The notes under the pieces: generated by a model
Database searches by the model: none
What the model was told of the DNA's origin: nothing
What the model saw: the letters and a program-made list of their open reading frames with translations, nothing else
Shown here: positions 1 to 8,826 of the stretch, piece by piece
Numbering within the stretch: position 1 is the stretch's first letter
How the letters are laid out: each line of letters opens with the position of its first letter
Position numbers and translations under genes: made by a program
Origin: Flavobacterium sp.
GTDB taxonomy: Bacteria > Bacteroidota > Bacteroidia > Flavobacteriales > Flavobacteriaceae
Assembly (NCBI GenBank): GCA_021740105.1
Contig: JAIPAM010000002.1
Span: forward strand, 62,001-126,000
Reading direction: 5' to 3'
Length of the DNA stretch: 64,000 nt

Positions 1-86
1 ATATTTTTGACCATATTTTCGCTTCAATTAAGTATTTTGATTTGGAGATTTGTGAAATGCCAAATGCAATTGATGTAACCAAATAG
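1..86 (+). CDS. 3' end of an unidentified CDS (partial)
   Basis: An open frame enters from the left edge and ends at TAG (84-86). It reads about 28 residues ending in CEMPNAIDVTK. It has no stop up to the window edge, and it converges with the thioesterase gene only two bases after its stop. That spacing is typical of tail-to-tail neighbours here, so I take it as the end of a real gene. The fragment is too short to assign a family or function. Confidence 0.45.
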   Translation, partial: IFDHIFASIKYFDLEICEMPNAIDVTK

Positions 87-88
87 AT

Positions 89-475
89 TTATTTTAGTCG
101 ATCAGCAACGTATTCAATTTGCGTTTTCCCATGTGGCTTTGGTTTACCATCATCACCTAAACTAACCATTGTGGTGGAATCTATAGTGATAATTGTTTCT
201 CTAGTCATCATGTTTCTGGCTTCACATTTTAAGGTTAGTGAAGAGTTTCCAAATTTAACCACGTCTATACCAATTTCAATAATATCACCTTGCTTGGCAG
301 AACTTCTAAAGTTAATTTCCGACATGTATTTGGTTACTACTCGGCTATTTTCTAATTGGATAATGGAATAAAGAGCCAATTCTTCATCAATCCAAGCTAA
401 TAATTTACCTCCAAATAAAGTTCCGTTAGGATTTAAATCTTCGGGTTTTACCCATTTACGAGTGTGAAATCTCAT
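89..475 (-). CDS. Acyl-CoA thioesterase, hotdog fold (YciA-like)
   Basis: This 128-residue protein has the size and pattern of a single hotdog-fold acyl-CoA thioesterase, which hydrolyses acyl-CoA to free acid and CoA in the cytosol. The N-terminal segment NPNGTLFGGKLLAWIDE is the family's characteristic start of the central helix, with the usual Asn, Gly-Gly and Asp positions. YMSEINFRSSAKQGDIIEI matches the following strand. The start is the only in-frame ATG before the conserved RKWVKPEDLNPNGT segment. It stands alone, tail to tail with the partial gene on its left. Substrate chain length cannot be read from the sequence. Confidence 0.85.
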   Translation of the reverse strand: MRFHTRKWVKPEDLNPNGTLFGGKLLAWIDEELALYSIIQLENSRVVTKYMSEINFRSSAKQGDIIEIGIDVVKFGNSSLTLKCEARNMMTRETIITIDSTTMVSLGDDGKPKPHGKTQIEYVADRLK

Positions 476-567
476 TGTTTATTTTTTTTACAAAAATACA
501 ATATAAAATTACATTTTATTATCCATAGATTTCATAAATTAGAACGCTAGTAATAAATATATAAATC

Positions 568-972
568 ATGAGCAATAGAGATCATTTTATCAATACGTTA
601 CGTGGGGAAACCTTGGGTGAAATCAATTCTCAAACTTCTGATGAAGAGTTATTTCAAAATCAAACCTTACGTCCTGTTTTGAAATTACAAAACGATCTTT
701 ATGTTGAGATTTTTAAATACTATATTATAAAAAACAAACTGCCTTTTGGTGCTTTTTCAATCGATAAAAAGTTGGTATACATTGAAAAGACAATACTCAA
801 CGATAATAAGTTTAGAAACTTGTTAATTGGAATTACAATTGGGTTTTTAAAAATTGAGGAATATAAAATATACACAAAAAATTCATCTGCATTGAACAAG
901 AGAATTATCACAATGCTCATTGAAAGATTAAAATCCCAAGTCCAATTACTAGATGAACCTGGGAATTATTAA
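568..972 (+). CDS. Conserved hypothetical protein, flavobacterial
   Basis: This 134-residue, probably soluble and mainly helical protein has no signal peptide, membrane segment or catalytic motif that I can name. From memory, similar flavobacterial proteins that begin with a RDxFI..RGETLG segment and end near MLIERLKSQVQLL carry the automatic name 'glyoxalase'. I see no glyoxalase metal ligands here, so I do not repeat that name as a function. It runs convergently towards the membrane protein at 974, with one base between the stop codons. An antisense ORF inside it is a shadow. Confidence 0.75.
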   Translation: MSNRDHFINTLRGETLGEINSQTSDEELFQNQTLRPVLKLQNDLYVEIFKYYIIKNKLPFGAFSIDKKLVYIEKTILNDNKFRNLLIGITIGFLKIEEYKIYTKNSSALNKRIITMLIERLKSQVQLLDEPGNY

Positions 973-973
973 A

Positions 974-1474
974 TTAATCTTCGTCTTTTTCAATTGATTT
1001 GCCTGTTGTATTTTCATCTGAAATTGAACTAGAATTAGCTCTAATTTCTGTATGACGAATTTCACCCCCCGTTGTTCCAACACTTTTTGCAAATACTGCA
1101 GCTAATAATGCTAAAGCCAAAGTGATAAAAGAAATTGACTTGGCTAGTCTATGACTCGTAATTGAGGTATACAAAGACAATAATGCTAATAGTCCTGTTG
1201 CGTACATAATGATTGCGAATTTTTCGGCAATTTCTTCGTGTTCGTGAATTATTTGTTTTCCAATATTTGGAAGATCTTCAACTAACTCTTCTGCTCCCTC
1301 TCCTGTTCCCATACTAAAAGCCGAAAAAATAGCAGCAACAATAAATAAGATATAAGCAGTATTCTTTACAGAATTGTTTTTTAATAGCATTCCTGTAATT
1401 AATATCCCTAAACCAAAAATGGTCCCAATTATTGGGAAGTGGTTCACTAATAAATGTAAGTGTGCGTCGTTCAT
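974..1474 (-). CDS. Four-helix membrane protein, DUF2231-like
   Basis: The 166-residue protein has four hydrophobic segments at about residues 12-32, 38-56, 84-104 and 110-130. Histidines cluster near the N-terminus (H5, H7, H12) and before the third helix (IIHEHEEIAEKFA). The motif TGGEIRHTEI follows the last helix, and the tail is acidic and Ser-rich. The His-rich ends of the helices fit a small membrane redox or haem protein of the DUF2231 type, but no haem motif such as CxxCH is present. It may belong with the iron transporter gene at 1563, which is transcribed in the same direction 88 bp upstream. Role unknown. Confidence 0.65.
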   Translation of the reverse strand: MNDAHLHLLVNHFPIIGTIFGLGILITGMLLKNNSVKNTAYILFIVAAIFSAFSMGTGEGAEELVEDLPNIGKQIIHEHEEIAEKFAIIMYATGLLALLSLYTSITSHRLAKSISFITLALALLAAVFAKSVGTTGGEIRHTEIRANSSSISDENTTGKSIEKDED

Positions 1475-1562
1475 AGTAATTTTGTTTATTAAATTAATTG
1501 TAAATATAGCTTTGATTATTTATATAATAAAAAATAAAATATTATATAATTATGTCCTAAAA

Positions 1563-2681
1563 TTATCCTGCTAAAGAAACCCCAATTAAAGTTCCAATTC
1601 CGTATGTAACTGCTGCTGCAGTTAATCCAAAGGCAACTTGCCTAAATCCAGAGTACAAAATTCCCTTTCCGGTTAATAATGTAATTGCGGCTCCAATTCC
1701 AAATAATCCAACAATACTACTAATTAAGCTTAATAGAATAGCATTTTGACCGTCTAAAATCATGAATGGGTAAAGTGGAATAATGGCTCCGATAGAAAAT
1801 AATAAAAAGGAGGCAATAGCTGCTTCCCAAGCTGAACCTCCTAAATCTTCCTTATCAATACCTAATTCTTCTTTTATAATAGCATCTATTGCCGTTTCTG
1901 GAGTTTCAAATGCTTTATCAGCTAATTTTTTAGCTTCATCAATACTCATTCCTTTGGCTTGGTACAACAAAACCAATTCCTTTTTTTCATCTTCTGGTGA
2001 CGCTTCTAATTCTTCCATTTCTAAATCTATTTGGCGTTGGTTTAATTCTCTAGAACTCTGCACGGATAACCACTCCCCTAACGCCATTGAAATCGATCCC
2101 GCCATTAAACCCGCAATTCCAGTTAGCAAAATAGTATTGTTTGAAACTGCTGCACCGGCTACTCCCATTACCAAACTCATATTAGAAACTAAGCCGTCAT
2201 TAGATCCTAAAACAGCAGCTCTAAGCGCATTTCCACCAACAGATTTATGTCGGCTTTCAAATTTAGAGAGCAATCCGCCTGAAACAATTAAAGCTTTATT
2301 GTTATTCACCGCTTCTATAATATTCAGGTGATTGTGTTCAAAACCACTGAGCTTTTCTCCGCTTTGAATTTTATTTTTGATGGAATTTACAGCAAATTGC
2401 TTTTCTACACTTGATAAACTACTAATGATTGAGCTGTAGCCAAATAATTTTCCAACACGCAATTGGAATTTGGCTCTTGATGAAGGCTGAGGAATTTCAT
2501 AATTTGGGTCCAATTCATTGACTTTTCTCAACATATGATTGGCATGTCCTTTTTCAATGTCAGCTAAACTATTTAATACTCGGCTTAAATTTTCATCTGA
2601 TTGAATTGATGCAATACTTGAGTAAAGAAAAGCAGTATCCACCTCTATTTGCAATTGTGATTTTAGTTTGCTTATATCCAT
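1563..2681 (-). CDS. Ferritin-like/VIT1 fusion, probable iron or manganese transporter
   Basis: This 372-residue protein has two parts. Residues 1-125 are a rubrerythrin/ferritin-like four-helix domain with Glu/His iron-ligand candidates (IEVDTAFLYSS near residue 12, and IEKGHANHML near 43). Residues 145-372 are a VIT1/CCC1 membrane domain, recognised by RAAVLGSNDGLVSNMSLVMG, by GEWLSVQSSREL, and by three C-terminal hydrophobic segments. This architecture matches membrane-bound ferritin A (MbfA), which exports iron in alphaproteobacteria. By analogy the N-terminal domain would sense or oxidise Fe(II) and the membrane part would transport it. No Fur-type operator was recognised upstream. Confidence 0.85.
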   Translation of the reverse strand: MDISKLKSQLQIEVDTAFLYSSIASIQSDENLSRVLNSLADIEKGHANHMLRKVNELDPNYEIPQPSSRAKFQLRVGKLFGYSSIISSLSSVEKQFAVNSIKNKIQSGEKLSGFEHNHLNIIEAVNNNKALIVSGGLLSKFESRHKSVGGNALRAAVLGSNDGLVSNMSLVMGVAGAAVSNNTILLTGIAGLMAGSISMALGEWLSVQSSRELNQRQIDLEMEELEASPEDEKKELVLLYQAKGMSIDEAKKLADKAFETPETAIDAIIKEELGIDKEDLGGSAWEAAIASFLLFSIGAIIPLYPFMILDGQNAILLSLISSIVGLFGIGAAITLLTGKGILYSGFRQVAFGLTAAAVTYGIGTLIGVSLAG

Positions 2682-2865
2682 TTTTAAGTAGTATTTAAAA
2701 TCTATATAAATAAGTATCGATTATTTGAAAAAAATCTAAGCAAATATACCCCAATTAAATATCAATATCTCTTTATTAAGCTTTGAGTTTTTTAAACTAA
2801 TCAAAGTATTTTTTTGATTATTTTTTATACTTCAAATTTCCTTATTTTTGTAAAAAAATAGCACC

Positions 2866-4959
2866 ATGACTTTTTTAAGAAAAACCACACCTTTTTATAC
2901 CCTTGCTTTATTTTATCTAATTGTAAGTTTCTTTTTGCGTATAATATTAATTTTTCATCCTATCACTCAAGCTTCATTTTCAATTATTGAAACAATAAAA
3001 ATAATTACTTTAGGATTTCTATCCGACTTATTTATTTTTACTGTCGTAAGTGCTTTTTTGTGGTTGTATCTTATATTCATCTCCAATTCAAAATACCTTA
3101 AACCCTATGGATATATTGTCTTTGGAATATTGGTTTCTTTACTAATTTATATTAAGTTTTTCAATACCATTCTAAATGAATATGGAGGAGTTTTACCAGA
3201 AATTGGTTTTGCTTTCGTAGCTATTAAAACAATCCTATTTGGATTATTATTATTCCTTCCGAAATACCGAGCTAAAATTAGATATTGGTTATTTAGTTTT
3301 GTTATTTTTCTCTTTGTAGTGATCTTACTTCAAACTGCAATTAGCGAGTACTTTTTCTGGAATGAATTTGGGGTTCGATTTAATTTTATAGCTGTAGATT
3401 ATTTGGTTTACACCAATGAAGTAATCGGAAATATCATGCAATCTTATCCCGTAATTCCACTATTTTCAGCATTGTATTTGACCGCAGGTCTTGTTACCTA
3501 TTTTATTGTTAGAAAGTCAAAGAATTATATCGAAGAGATTCCTACTTTTTCAGAAAAATTTAAAATCACTGGAGTTTATTTTGTCTTATTTGCTATTGCC
3601 TTATTCGCCATTCCTAATCTTTCAAACAAAGAAAATTCCGATAATATTTTTACAAATGAACTACAAGCAAATGGAATTTATAAGTTCTACAAAGCTTTTA
3701 TGAATAGTGAATTGGATTACTTCAAATTTTATAAAACCATCCCAAGCGATAAGGCATATAGTTTATTGCACAATCAAATTAAGGGCTCCCAAAATGATTC
3801 TACACTAAGAACTATAAAAAGTAATTCTTCTGAAATTCATAAAAATGTGGTTTTAATTACCATCGAAAGTTATAGTGCTGAGTTTATGGAAATGTATGGA
3901 AATGAAGGAAAAATCACTCCCTTTTTGGATAGTCTAGCAACAAAAAGTATGGTTTTTTCTAATTTATATGCTGTTGGAAATAGAACAGTTCGCGGATTGG
4001 AAGCGGTGACTTTATGCATTCCTCCTACCGCTGGTGAAAGTGTGGTGAAACGTGAAGACAATAAAAACAAATTTTCTACTGGTAGCGTATTTAAACAAAA
4101 AGGCTATAATGTTAAATATCTTTATGGTGGCGATGCTTTTTTTGATAATATGCAAGATTTCTTCAGCGGAAATGGGTATGATATTGTAGATAAAAATTCG
4201 TTTAAAACTAATGAAATTACTTTTCAGAATGTTTGGGGTGTTTGTGATGAAGATATGTACAATAAAGCCATCAAAGTAATGAATTCGGAATTCAAACAAA
4301 ACAAACCTTTTTTCAATCATATTATGACTGTGAGTAATCACCGACCATTTACCTATCCAAATGGGAAAATTGATATTCCTGGTGATGCAAAATCACGTGA
4401 AGGCGGTGTGAAATATACCGATTTTGCTATGAGAGAATTATTCAAAATGGCCGAAAAACAACCTTGGTTTGCCAATACAGTTTTTGTAATAATTGCTGAT
4501 CATTGCGCCTCAAGTGCTGGAAAAACTGAACTTCCAATTGATAAGTATCGAATCCCTGCAATGATTTATAGTCCTGGATTTGTACAACCTTCCCATTTTA
4601 ATACTTTGATGTCACAAATTGATATTATGCCAACGGTTTTTGGAATGCTAAATTTCAACTATCAAAGTAAATTTTATGGTCAAGATGTATTAAAATCAGA
4701 TTATAAACCAAGAGCATTAATTGCAACGTATCAAAATTTAGGTTTGATTAAAGATAATATTTTAACGATTATTTCACCAAAACAAGAAGTAAAACAGTTG
4801 CAATTATCATTGATTCCAAATCCAAAAGTTGCAAGTGAATTTCAGTTATTTTATGATCAAAAACCAATTGCAATTCCAAGAAAAGATTTAGAAAACGAAA
4901 CAATTTCTTATTATCAAACGGCTTCGGAAATGCTTAAGAATAAAAAGTATCAAAAATAG
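2866..4959 (+). CDS. LTA synthase family sulfatase-like membrane enzyme
   Basis: The 697-residue protein has about five transmembrane helices in residues 10-265, then a periplasmic alkaline-phosphatase-superfamily (sulfatase fold) domain. Motifs fit the LtaS/OpgB group: VVLITIESYSAEFMEMYGN gives the first metal ligand (Glu), GNRTVRGLEA carries the expected catalytic Thr, and VIIADHCAS supplies the Asp-His metal pair. Such enzymes move phosphoglycerol, phosphoethanolamine or similar head groups onto envelope glycans or lipids. A Gram-negative flavobacterium has no classical lipoteichoic acid, so the acceptor is unknown. The gene ends tail to tail with the VWA gene, with no room for a terminator between them. 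Confidence 0.82.
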   Translation: MTFLRKTTPFYTLALFYLIVSFFLRIILIFHPITQASFSIIETIKIITLGFLSDLFIFTVVSAFLWLYLIFISNSKYLKPYGYIVFGILVSLLIYIKFFNTILNEYGGVLPEIGFAFVAIKTILFGLLLFLPKYRAKIRYWLFSFVIFLFVVILLQTAISEYFFWNEFGVRFNFIAVDYLVYTNEVIGNIMQSYPVIPLFSALYLTAGLVTYFIVRKSKNYIEEIPTFSEKFKITGVYFVLFAIALFAIPNLSNKENSDNIFTNELQANGIYKFYKAFMNSELDYFKFYKTIPSDKAYSLLHNQIKGSQNDSTLRTIKSNSSEIHKNVVLITIESYSAEFMEMYGNEGKITPFLDSLATKSMVFSNLYAVGNRTVRGLEAVTLCIPPTAGESVVKREDNKNKFSTGSVFKQKGYNVKYLYGGDAFFDNMQDFFSGNGYDIVDKNSFKTNEITFQNVWGVCDEDMYNKAIKVMNSEFKQNKPFFNHIMTVSNHRPFTYPNGKIDIPGDAKSREGGVKYTDFAMRELFKMAEKQPWFANTVFVIIADHCASSAGKTELPIDKYRIPAMIYSPGFVQPSHFNTLMSQIDIMPTVFGMLNFNYQSKFYGQDVLKSDYKPRALIATYQNLGLIKDNILTIISPKQEVKQLQLSLIPNPKVASEFQLFYDQKPIAIPRKDLENETISYYQTASEMLKNKKYQK

Positions 4960-4960
4960 T

Positions 4961-6988
4961 CTATAGCATTCCGTTGTATTTTCGTACAAACCACTCGGTT
5001 GTTAAAAAAATAATTATTAAAATTAGTAGCCAAATCGAATCTATCAAAGGGGTTTTCTTGATAATTGTTTTCTGAACAGATTTATAATCCTCTTTTTCTA
5101 AAAGCGATTTAATTAAAGAATTCACTTTATCAGGAAATATAACTTGCCCTTTAGTTTGTATTGCCAATTGATTTAATTTTATTAAATCAGGGTTTACAAA
5201 TTGCTTTTCAATATCAAAATCTAATATTTCAAATGAATTACTATAAACAGAATTTGAATTTAATTCTCTAACTACAAAATCATATTTACCCACTTCTAAC
5301 CCGTCAAGATTTACTTTAAAATCGGTATTGGATTTCAATAAATCATACGATTTTTTTGCCTTTGTTTTTTTATTTACTAGAGTAATATTTAAATTGGCTT
5401 TATCATCCAATTCGTAGTTTTTATTAAAGTATTGAGCAGAAATTTCTATGGCATCCCCCGAATTATTAAAACCATCATGGGTAACAACAAGCGACTTTTT
5501 AGAAGCATTTGATGCCAAATATTGAATTGTTTTATCAATAAATGTATCGTATTTTTCGTAGGACTTAGTCTCAACATGGCTCTGTAAACGCCACTTCCAA
5601 CTATTTTCACCTAATAAATAAGCACTTCTTTTACCTCGGTTTTCAGAAAAGGCTAATAATGGCGCATTGGTATTAATATTTCTAACCGTTGAACCTAATA
5701 ATACATTGACATTTGAAGCAGTAGATATAACTCCAAAAGGATTCTCTAACGGTGGAAATTGGTTAAACCCAATATCTTCCAATGAAAATAAATTAAAATC
5801 GTCTTTATATCCAGCAATATAATCTTCAGATTGCGAACTCATCTTAAAAACCAAATCTTTTTGTTGTTGGTTCAAATAGTTAAAATCAGTCTTTGTCCCA
5901 GTAATAATAAAGGTATTCAATCCTAAATCAGTGTTTTTTTCAAAAAAGGATCTAAATTCGTTAGTTGGTTGATATAATATTACAATATTGTATTTACTTA
6001 AATCATTGGTTTCTTTAGGTTTAAGAAGTGTTACTTTTCGTTGAGCATTACTTTCAATTGCACGCTTCAAAGCTCCCAAATCAGGATGATTAAAAGAAGA
6101 AATTAAAGCGATTTCCGTTTTTTGATCAATAACATCAACAGCAAAATTAAAATTGTTATTGTATGTGTTTTTCTCTTTTTCTCTTGAACGTATAGTCGCT
6201 TTATAGACTTGTAAACCTATTTTATCTGCAGGCAAAAGAACTGAAATTACTACCGATTTCTTTGATGGAGAAAAAGTAACTATCTGAGAATTTAAAACTG
6301 TATTTCCTTGAGTAATTGAAAAATTCGTAGTGACTGCTTTCGTGCCAGAATAATTAAGAAATACTTCAACCGGAAATTTATTCTTATGGAAAGCATATTT
6401 ATTAGCGTTCAATTGACTAATCCTCAAATCTAAATAGGTGGTAGTATCTCCTACTACAATTGGGTAAACTTTATTATTTGGATCAAATGAAAACACAAAA
6501 TCGTTGCCCAAGGTTTGATTTCCATCTGTAATTAATACCGTTGGAAAAATTGAGTTTTTATTAATGCTTTTACTATTCTTTGCAACGGCATCAATATTAG
6601 TTTGTGTTCCTTTAAAATCAAAAGTGTCAGAGCTTACAAAATCGGAATCAAATCGATACGATTGGATATCAAATTTATCTTTAAGCTCAGAATTTGAAGA
6701 CAAATTCTTGTATAATTCTGTGGCAGTTTGGGTTGCTTTTAAAATGGAAATAGAACTCGAATTATCTACAGCAATTACCAAAGGCGTTTTGATAATTTCT
6801 AGCGTTTTATTGGAAATTATAGGGTTTATCAATAAAAGCAAAACACAAAATACAGTTGTAAAACGTAAAAAAGCTAAAATCAAATGTACTTTTAATTTGA
6901 TTTTAGCTTTATAAAAATAGTTGTAATAAGAATAACCACCTGCTATTAATAGAGATAAAAAAATTAATAGAATAGTGTTTGAAGTCAT
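4961..6988 (-). CDS. VWA-domain membrane protein
   Basis: A 675-residue protein with two N-terminal membrane helices (about 5-25 and 37-59), a large extracytoplasmic region and one C-terminal helix (about 648-668). The segment IAVDNSSSISI has the DxSxS form of a von Willebrand factor A metal site (MIDAS), and VLITDGNQTLG is the matching later strand. This topology is common in Bacteroidetes, where similar proteins sit in aerotolerance (Bat)-like or uncharacterised envelope loci, but no MoxR ATPase or Bat partner is adjacent here. Probably it binds another envelope protein through the VWA domain. Specific role unknown. Confidence 0.72.
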   Translation of the reverse strand: MTSNTILLIFLSLLIAGGYSYYNYFYKAKIKLKVHLILAFLRFTTVFCVLLLLINPIISNKTLEIIKTPLVIAVDNSSSISILKATQTATELYKNLSSNSELKDKFDIQSYRFDSDFVSSDTFDFKGTQTNIDAVAKNSKSINKNSIFPTVLITDGNQTLGNDFVFSFDPNNKVYPIVVGDTTTYLDLRISQLNANKYAFHKNKFPVEVFLNYSGTKAVTTNFSITQGNTVLNSQIVTFSPSKKSVVISVLLPADKIGLQVYKATIRSREKEKNTYNNNFNFAVDVIDQKTEIALISSFNHPDLGALKRAIESNAQRKVTLLKPKETNDLSKYNIVILYQPTNEFRSFFEKNTDLGLNTFIITGTKTDFNYLNQQQKDLVFKMSSQSEDYIAGYKDDFNLFSLEDIGFNQFPPLENPFGVISTASNVNVLLGSTVRNINTNAPLLAFSENRGKRSAYLLGENSWKWRLQSHVETKSYEKYDTFIDKTIQYLASNASKKSLVVTHDGFNNSGDAIEISAQYFNKNYELDDKANLNITLVNKKTKAKKSYDLLKSNTDFKVNLDGLEVGKYDFVVRELNSNSVYSNSFEILDFDIEKQFVNPDLIKLNQLAIQTKGQVIFPDKVNSLIKSLLEKEDYKSVQKTIIKKTPLIDSIWLLILIIIFLTTEWFVRKYNGML

Positions 6989-7048
6989 TGATATTTATTG
7001 AAGAATTAAATCATTTAAAAACTTTAAATCTTTAAATCTTATATTTTT

Positions 7049-7795
7049 CTAGGTAAGCATTCCACCACAAACATTCAATACTTGACCAGTTACATACGCG
7101 CTCATATCCGAAGCAAAAAACAAACAGGCATTAGCTACATCTTCAGTAGATCCACCACGTTTTAAAGGAATTCCATCTCTCCAACCTTTTACCACCTCTT
7201 CATTTAATTTTGCGGTCATCTCCGTTTCAATAAAACCGGGAGCAATAACATTACAACGAATATTTCGTGATCCTAACTCCAAAGCAACCGATTTTGAAAA
7301 CCCAATAACTCCCGCTTTTGAAGCAGAATAATTCGTTTGACCAGCGTTTCCTTTAACACCAACTACACTACTCATGTTGATAATTGAGCCAGAGCGTTGT
7401 TTTAAAAATGTTTTTTGAATTGCTTTAGTCATATTGAAAACCGACTTTAAATTCACGTCAATTACTTTGTCAAAATCTTCTTCAGACATGCGCATCAAAA
7501 GATTATCTTTTGTAATTCCAGCATTATTAATTAGCACGTCTACCGTTTCAAAATCTTCCAAAACAGCATCTACAAAAGCTTGGGCCTCATTAAAATCAGA
7601 GGCATCCGATTGGTATCCTTTTGCTTTAACTCCCAAAGCATTTAACTCTTTTTCTAAAGCTTGAGCCGACTCAACCGATGAGCTATAAGTGAACGCAATA
7701 TTTGCTCCGTTTTTAGCAAAAATTTCCGCAATTCCTTTTCCAATTCCACGACTTGCACCAGTAATAATGGCCGTTTTTCCTTGTAATAATTTCAT
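7049..7795 (-). CDS. fabG: 3-oxoacyl-[ACP] reductase
   Basis: This 248-residue short-chain dehydrogenase matches FabG in full length. It has the Rossmann motif TGASRGIGKGIAE near residue 13, INNAGITKDNLLMRM at about 90, and the catalytic Ser-Tyr-Lys set (INMSSVVG, then QTNYSASKAG near 152). The C-terminus TGQVLNVCGGMLT is typical of FabG, where the usual ending is VDGGM. FabG performs the NADPH-dependent reduction of 3-oxoacyl-ACP in fatty acid synthesis. The gene stands alone, and the candidate small RNA upstream points in the same direction. Confidence 0.93.
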   Translation of the reverse strand: MKLLQGKTAIITGASRGIGKGIAEIFAKNGANIAFTYSSSVESAQALEKELNALGVKAKGYQSDASDFNEAQAFVDAVLEDFETVDVLINNAGITKDNLLMRMSEEDFDKVIDVNLKSVFNMTKAIQKTFLKQRSGSIINMSSVVGVKGNAGQTNYSASKAGVIGFSKSVALELGSRNIRCNVIAPGFIETEMTAKLNEEVVKGWRDGIPLKRGGSTEDVANACLFFASDMSAYVTGQVLNVCGGMLT

Positions 7796-7814
7796 ATTTA
7801 AAATTTTATTTTTT

Positions 7815-7887
7815 TGAAGCTATTTCCTGCTGTACTTCCAATCCTCACTAAAAAGCTCGGGATTTTCACTTCCATCAGGGCTGTAAA
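7815..7887 (-). ncRNA. Structured intergenic RNA candidate, copy 1 (Flavo-1-like)
   Basis: Read on the minus strand, this element starts CAGCCCTGATGGAAG, passes through a hairpin closed by AATCC/GGATT, and ends ACAGCAGGAAATAGCTT. CCTG pairs with CAGG, and AGC with GCT, to close an outer stem. The same layout occurs at 26765-26832 on the plus strand. I recall this pattern as very frequent in flavobacterial intergenic regions, probably the Rfam Flavo-1 motif, but I have not run a covariance model. It has its own -7 box (TATATTTG) just upstream and sits 20 bp before fabG in the same direction. Confidence 0.55.
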
Positions 7888-7896
7888 TATTCCGGT

Positions 7897-7904
7897 CAAA
7901 TATA
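7897..7904 (-). promoter_or_regulatory. -7 box (TATATTTG) upstream of RNA copy 1
   Basis: On the minus strand TATATTTG matches the Bacteroidetes -7 consensus TAnnTTTG exactly. It lies about 10 bp before the start of the structured element. No TTG lies at the ideal 19-21 bp further upstream; the nearest is about 26 bp away, so the -33 part is weak. The placement supports the element being transcribed from its own start. Confidence 0.4.
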
Positions 7905-7987
7905 TGACAATTCCTTTTTTAAAAAAAATTCAAACCAAAATTCAAAGCATACTATTAATAAACAATTAATTTTCATAGTATTGCAGA

Positions 7988-8539
7988 ATGGCATTAGATA
8001 AGATAGATTTCGAAAAATTATACAATCAATATAGCGTATTGGTTTATAATATAGCGCTCAATTATCTACAAAACATTGAAGATGCTGAAGAGATTACTCA
8101 AGATGTATTTATTCAAATAAATAATTCTCTAGATAAATTTCAAAAAAAATCCTCACTCAAAACTTGGATCTACCGAATTACAATCAACAAATGCTTGGAT
8201 TATATCAAACATAAAAACAGTCAAAAACGATTTTTTATTTTTGGAAAAAAGAGCCAAAATGAATTTGAAATTAGTAATGCTTCTAATTTTGAACACCCAG
8301 GAATTTTATTGGAAAATAAAGAAAAAGCAAAAGTACTATTTGATATTATAAATGAATTAGGAGAAAATCAAAAAACAGCTTTTTTACTTTCAAAAGTCGA
8401 TGGATTGAGTAATACTGAAATTGCTGAAATTATGAATTTAAGTATTTCATCTGTAGAATCCTTAGTATTTAGAGCAAAAACAACCTTAAAAGAAAAAATT
8501 TCAAAAAAATTTGAAGAGTATCGCAAGAATATAAATTAA
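7988..8539 (+). CDS. ECF-type RNA polymerase sigma factor
   Basis: A 183-residue sigma-70 family protein with region 2 at about 10-78 (NIEDAEEITQDVFIQ, then LKTWIYRITINKCLDYIK) and region 4 at about 118-172 (TAFLLSKVDGLSNTEIAEI and SISSVESLVFRAKTTLKEK). Regions 1 and 3 are absent, as in ECF factors. It is the first gene of a nine-gene operon, 17 bp before a small membrane protein that is its likely anti-sigma factor, so it probably activates its own operon. What it senses is unknown. The downstream genes suggest copper or another redox metal. Confidence 0.9.
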   Translation: MALDKIDFEKLYNQYSVLVYNIALNYLQNIEDAEEITQDVFIQINNSLDKFQKKSSLKTWIYRITINKCLDYIKHKNSQKRFFIFGKKSQNEFEISNASNFEHPGILLENKEKAKVLFDIINELGENQKTAFLLSKVDGLSNTEIAEIMNLSISSVESLVFRAKTTLKEKISKKFEEYRKNIN

Positions 8540-8556
8540 AATCCGTCTATATAATT

Positions 8557-8823
8557 ATGAAAGCTGAAAATTGGACTAACGAAATATTGGAAAGTACCAA
8601 CGGAATGATGAAAGTCCTTCCAAGTAAATTGTTATTCGATAAAATTCAAAATAGAATCAATTTAGAAAATAGAGTTTCGAATAAATGGATTTTTATTGCC
8701 GCTGCTTCATTTGCTTTATTAATTTCAATTAATATTAGTCTACTGAAGTCAAGTTCTTTCAAATCAAACACTCAAACTGAAACTGTAATTTCAACAATTT
8801 CAAATACGAATCAATTGTACTAA
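8557..8823 (+). CDS. Small single-helix membrane protein, probable anti-sigma factor
   Basis: An 88-residue protein with a cytosolic N-terminal half, one transmembrane helix at about 47-64 (WIFIAAASFALLISINISLL) and a short Ser/Thr-rich outer tail. The size, topology and position directly after an ECF sigma gene are those of a minimal anti-sigma factor. It lacks the zinc-binding HxxxCxxC motif, so the family assignment rests on context. Its stop is only three bases before the next start, which points to translational coupling with the Spy-like protein. Confidence 0.65.
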   Translation: MKAENWTNEILESTNGMMKVLPSKLLFDKIQNRINLENRVSNKWIFIAAASFALLISINISLLKSSSFKSNTQTETVISTISNTNQLY

Positions 8824-8826
8824 GAA

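Noticed and set aside
1783-2331. 182-residue plus-strand ORF
   Set aside because: It is antisense to the VIT1 transporter gene; composition is Ser/Ala-rich and shows no domain. Shadow.
4012-4341. 109-residue minus-strand ORF in the LTA synthase gene
   Set aside because: Antisense shadow of a conserved sulfatase domain.
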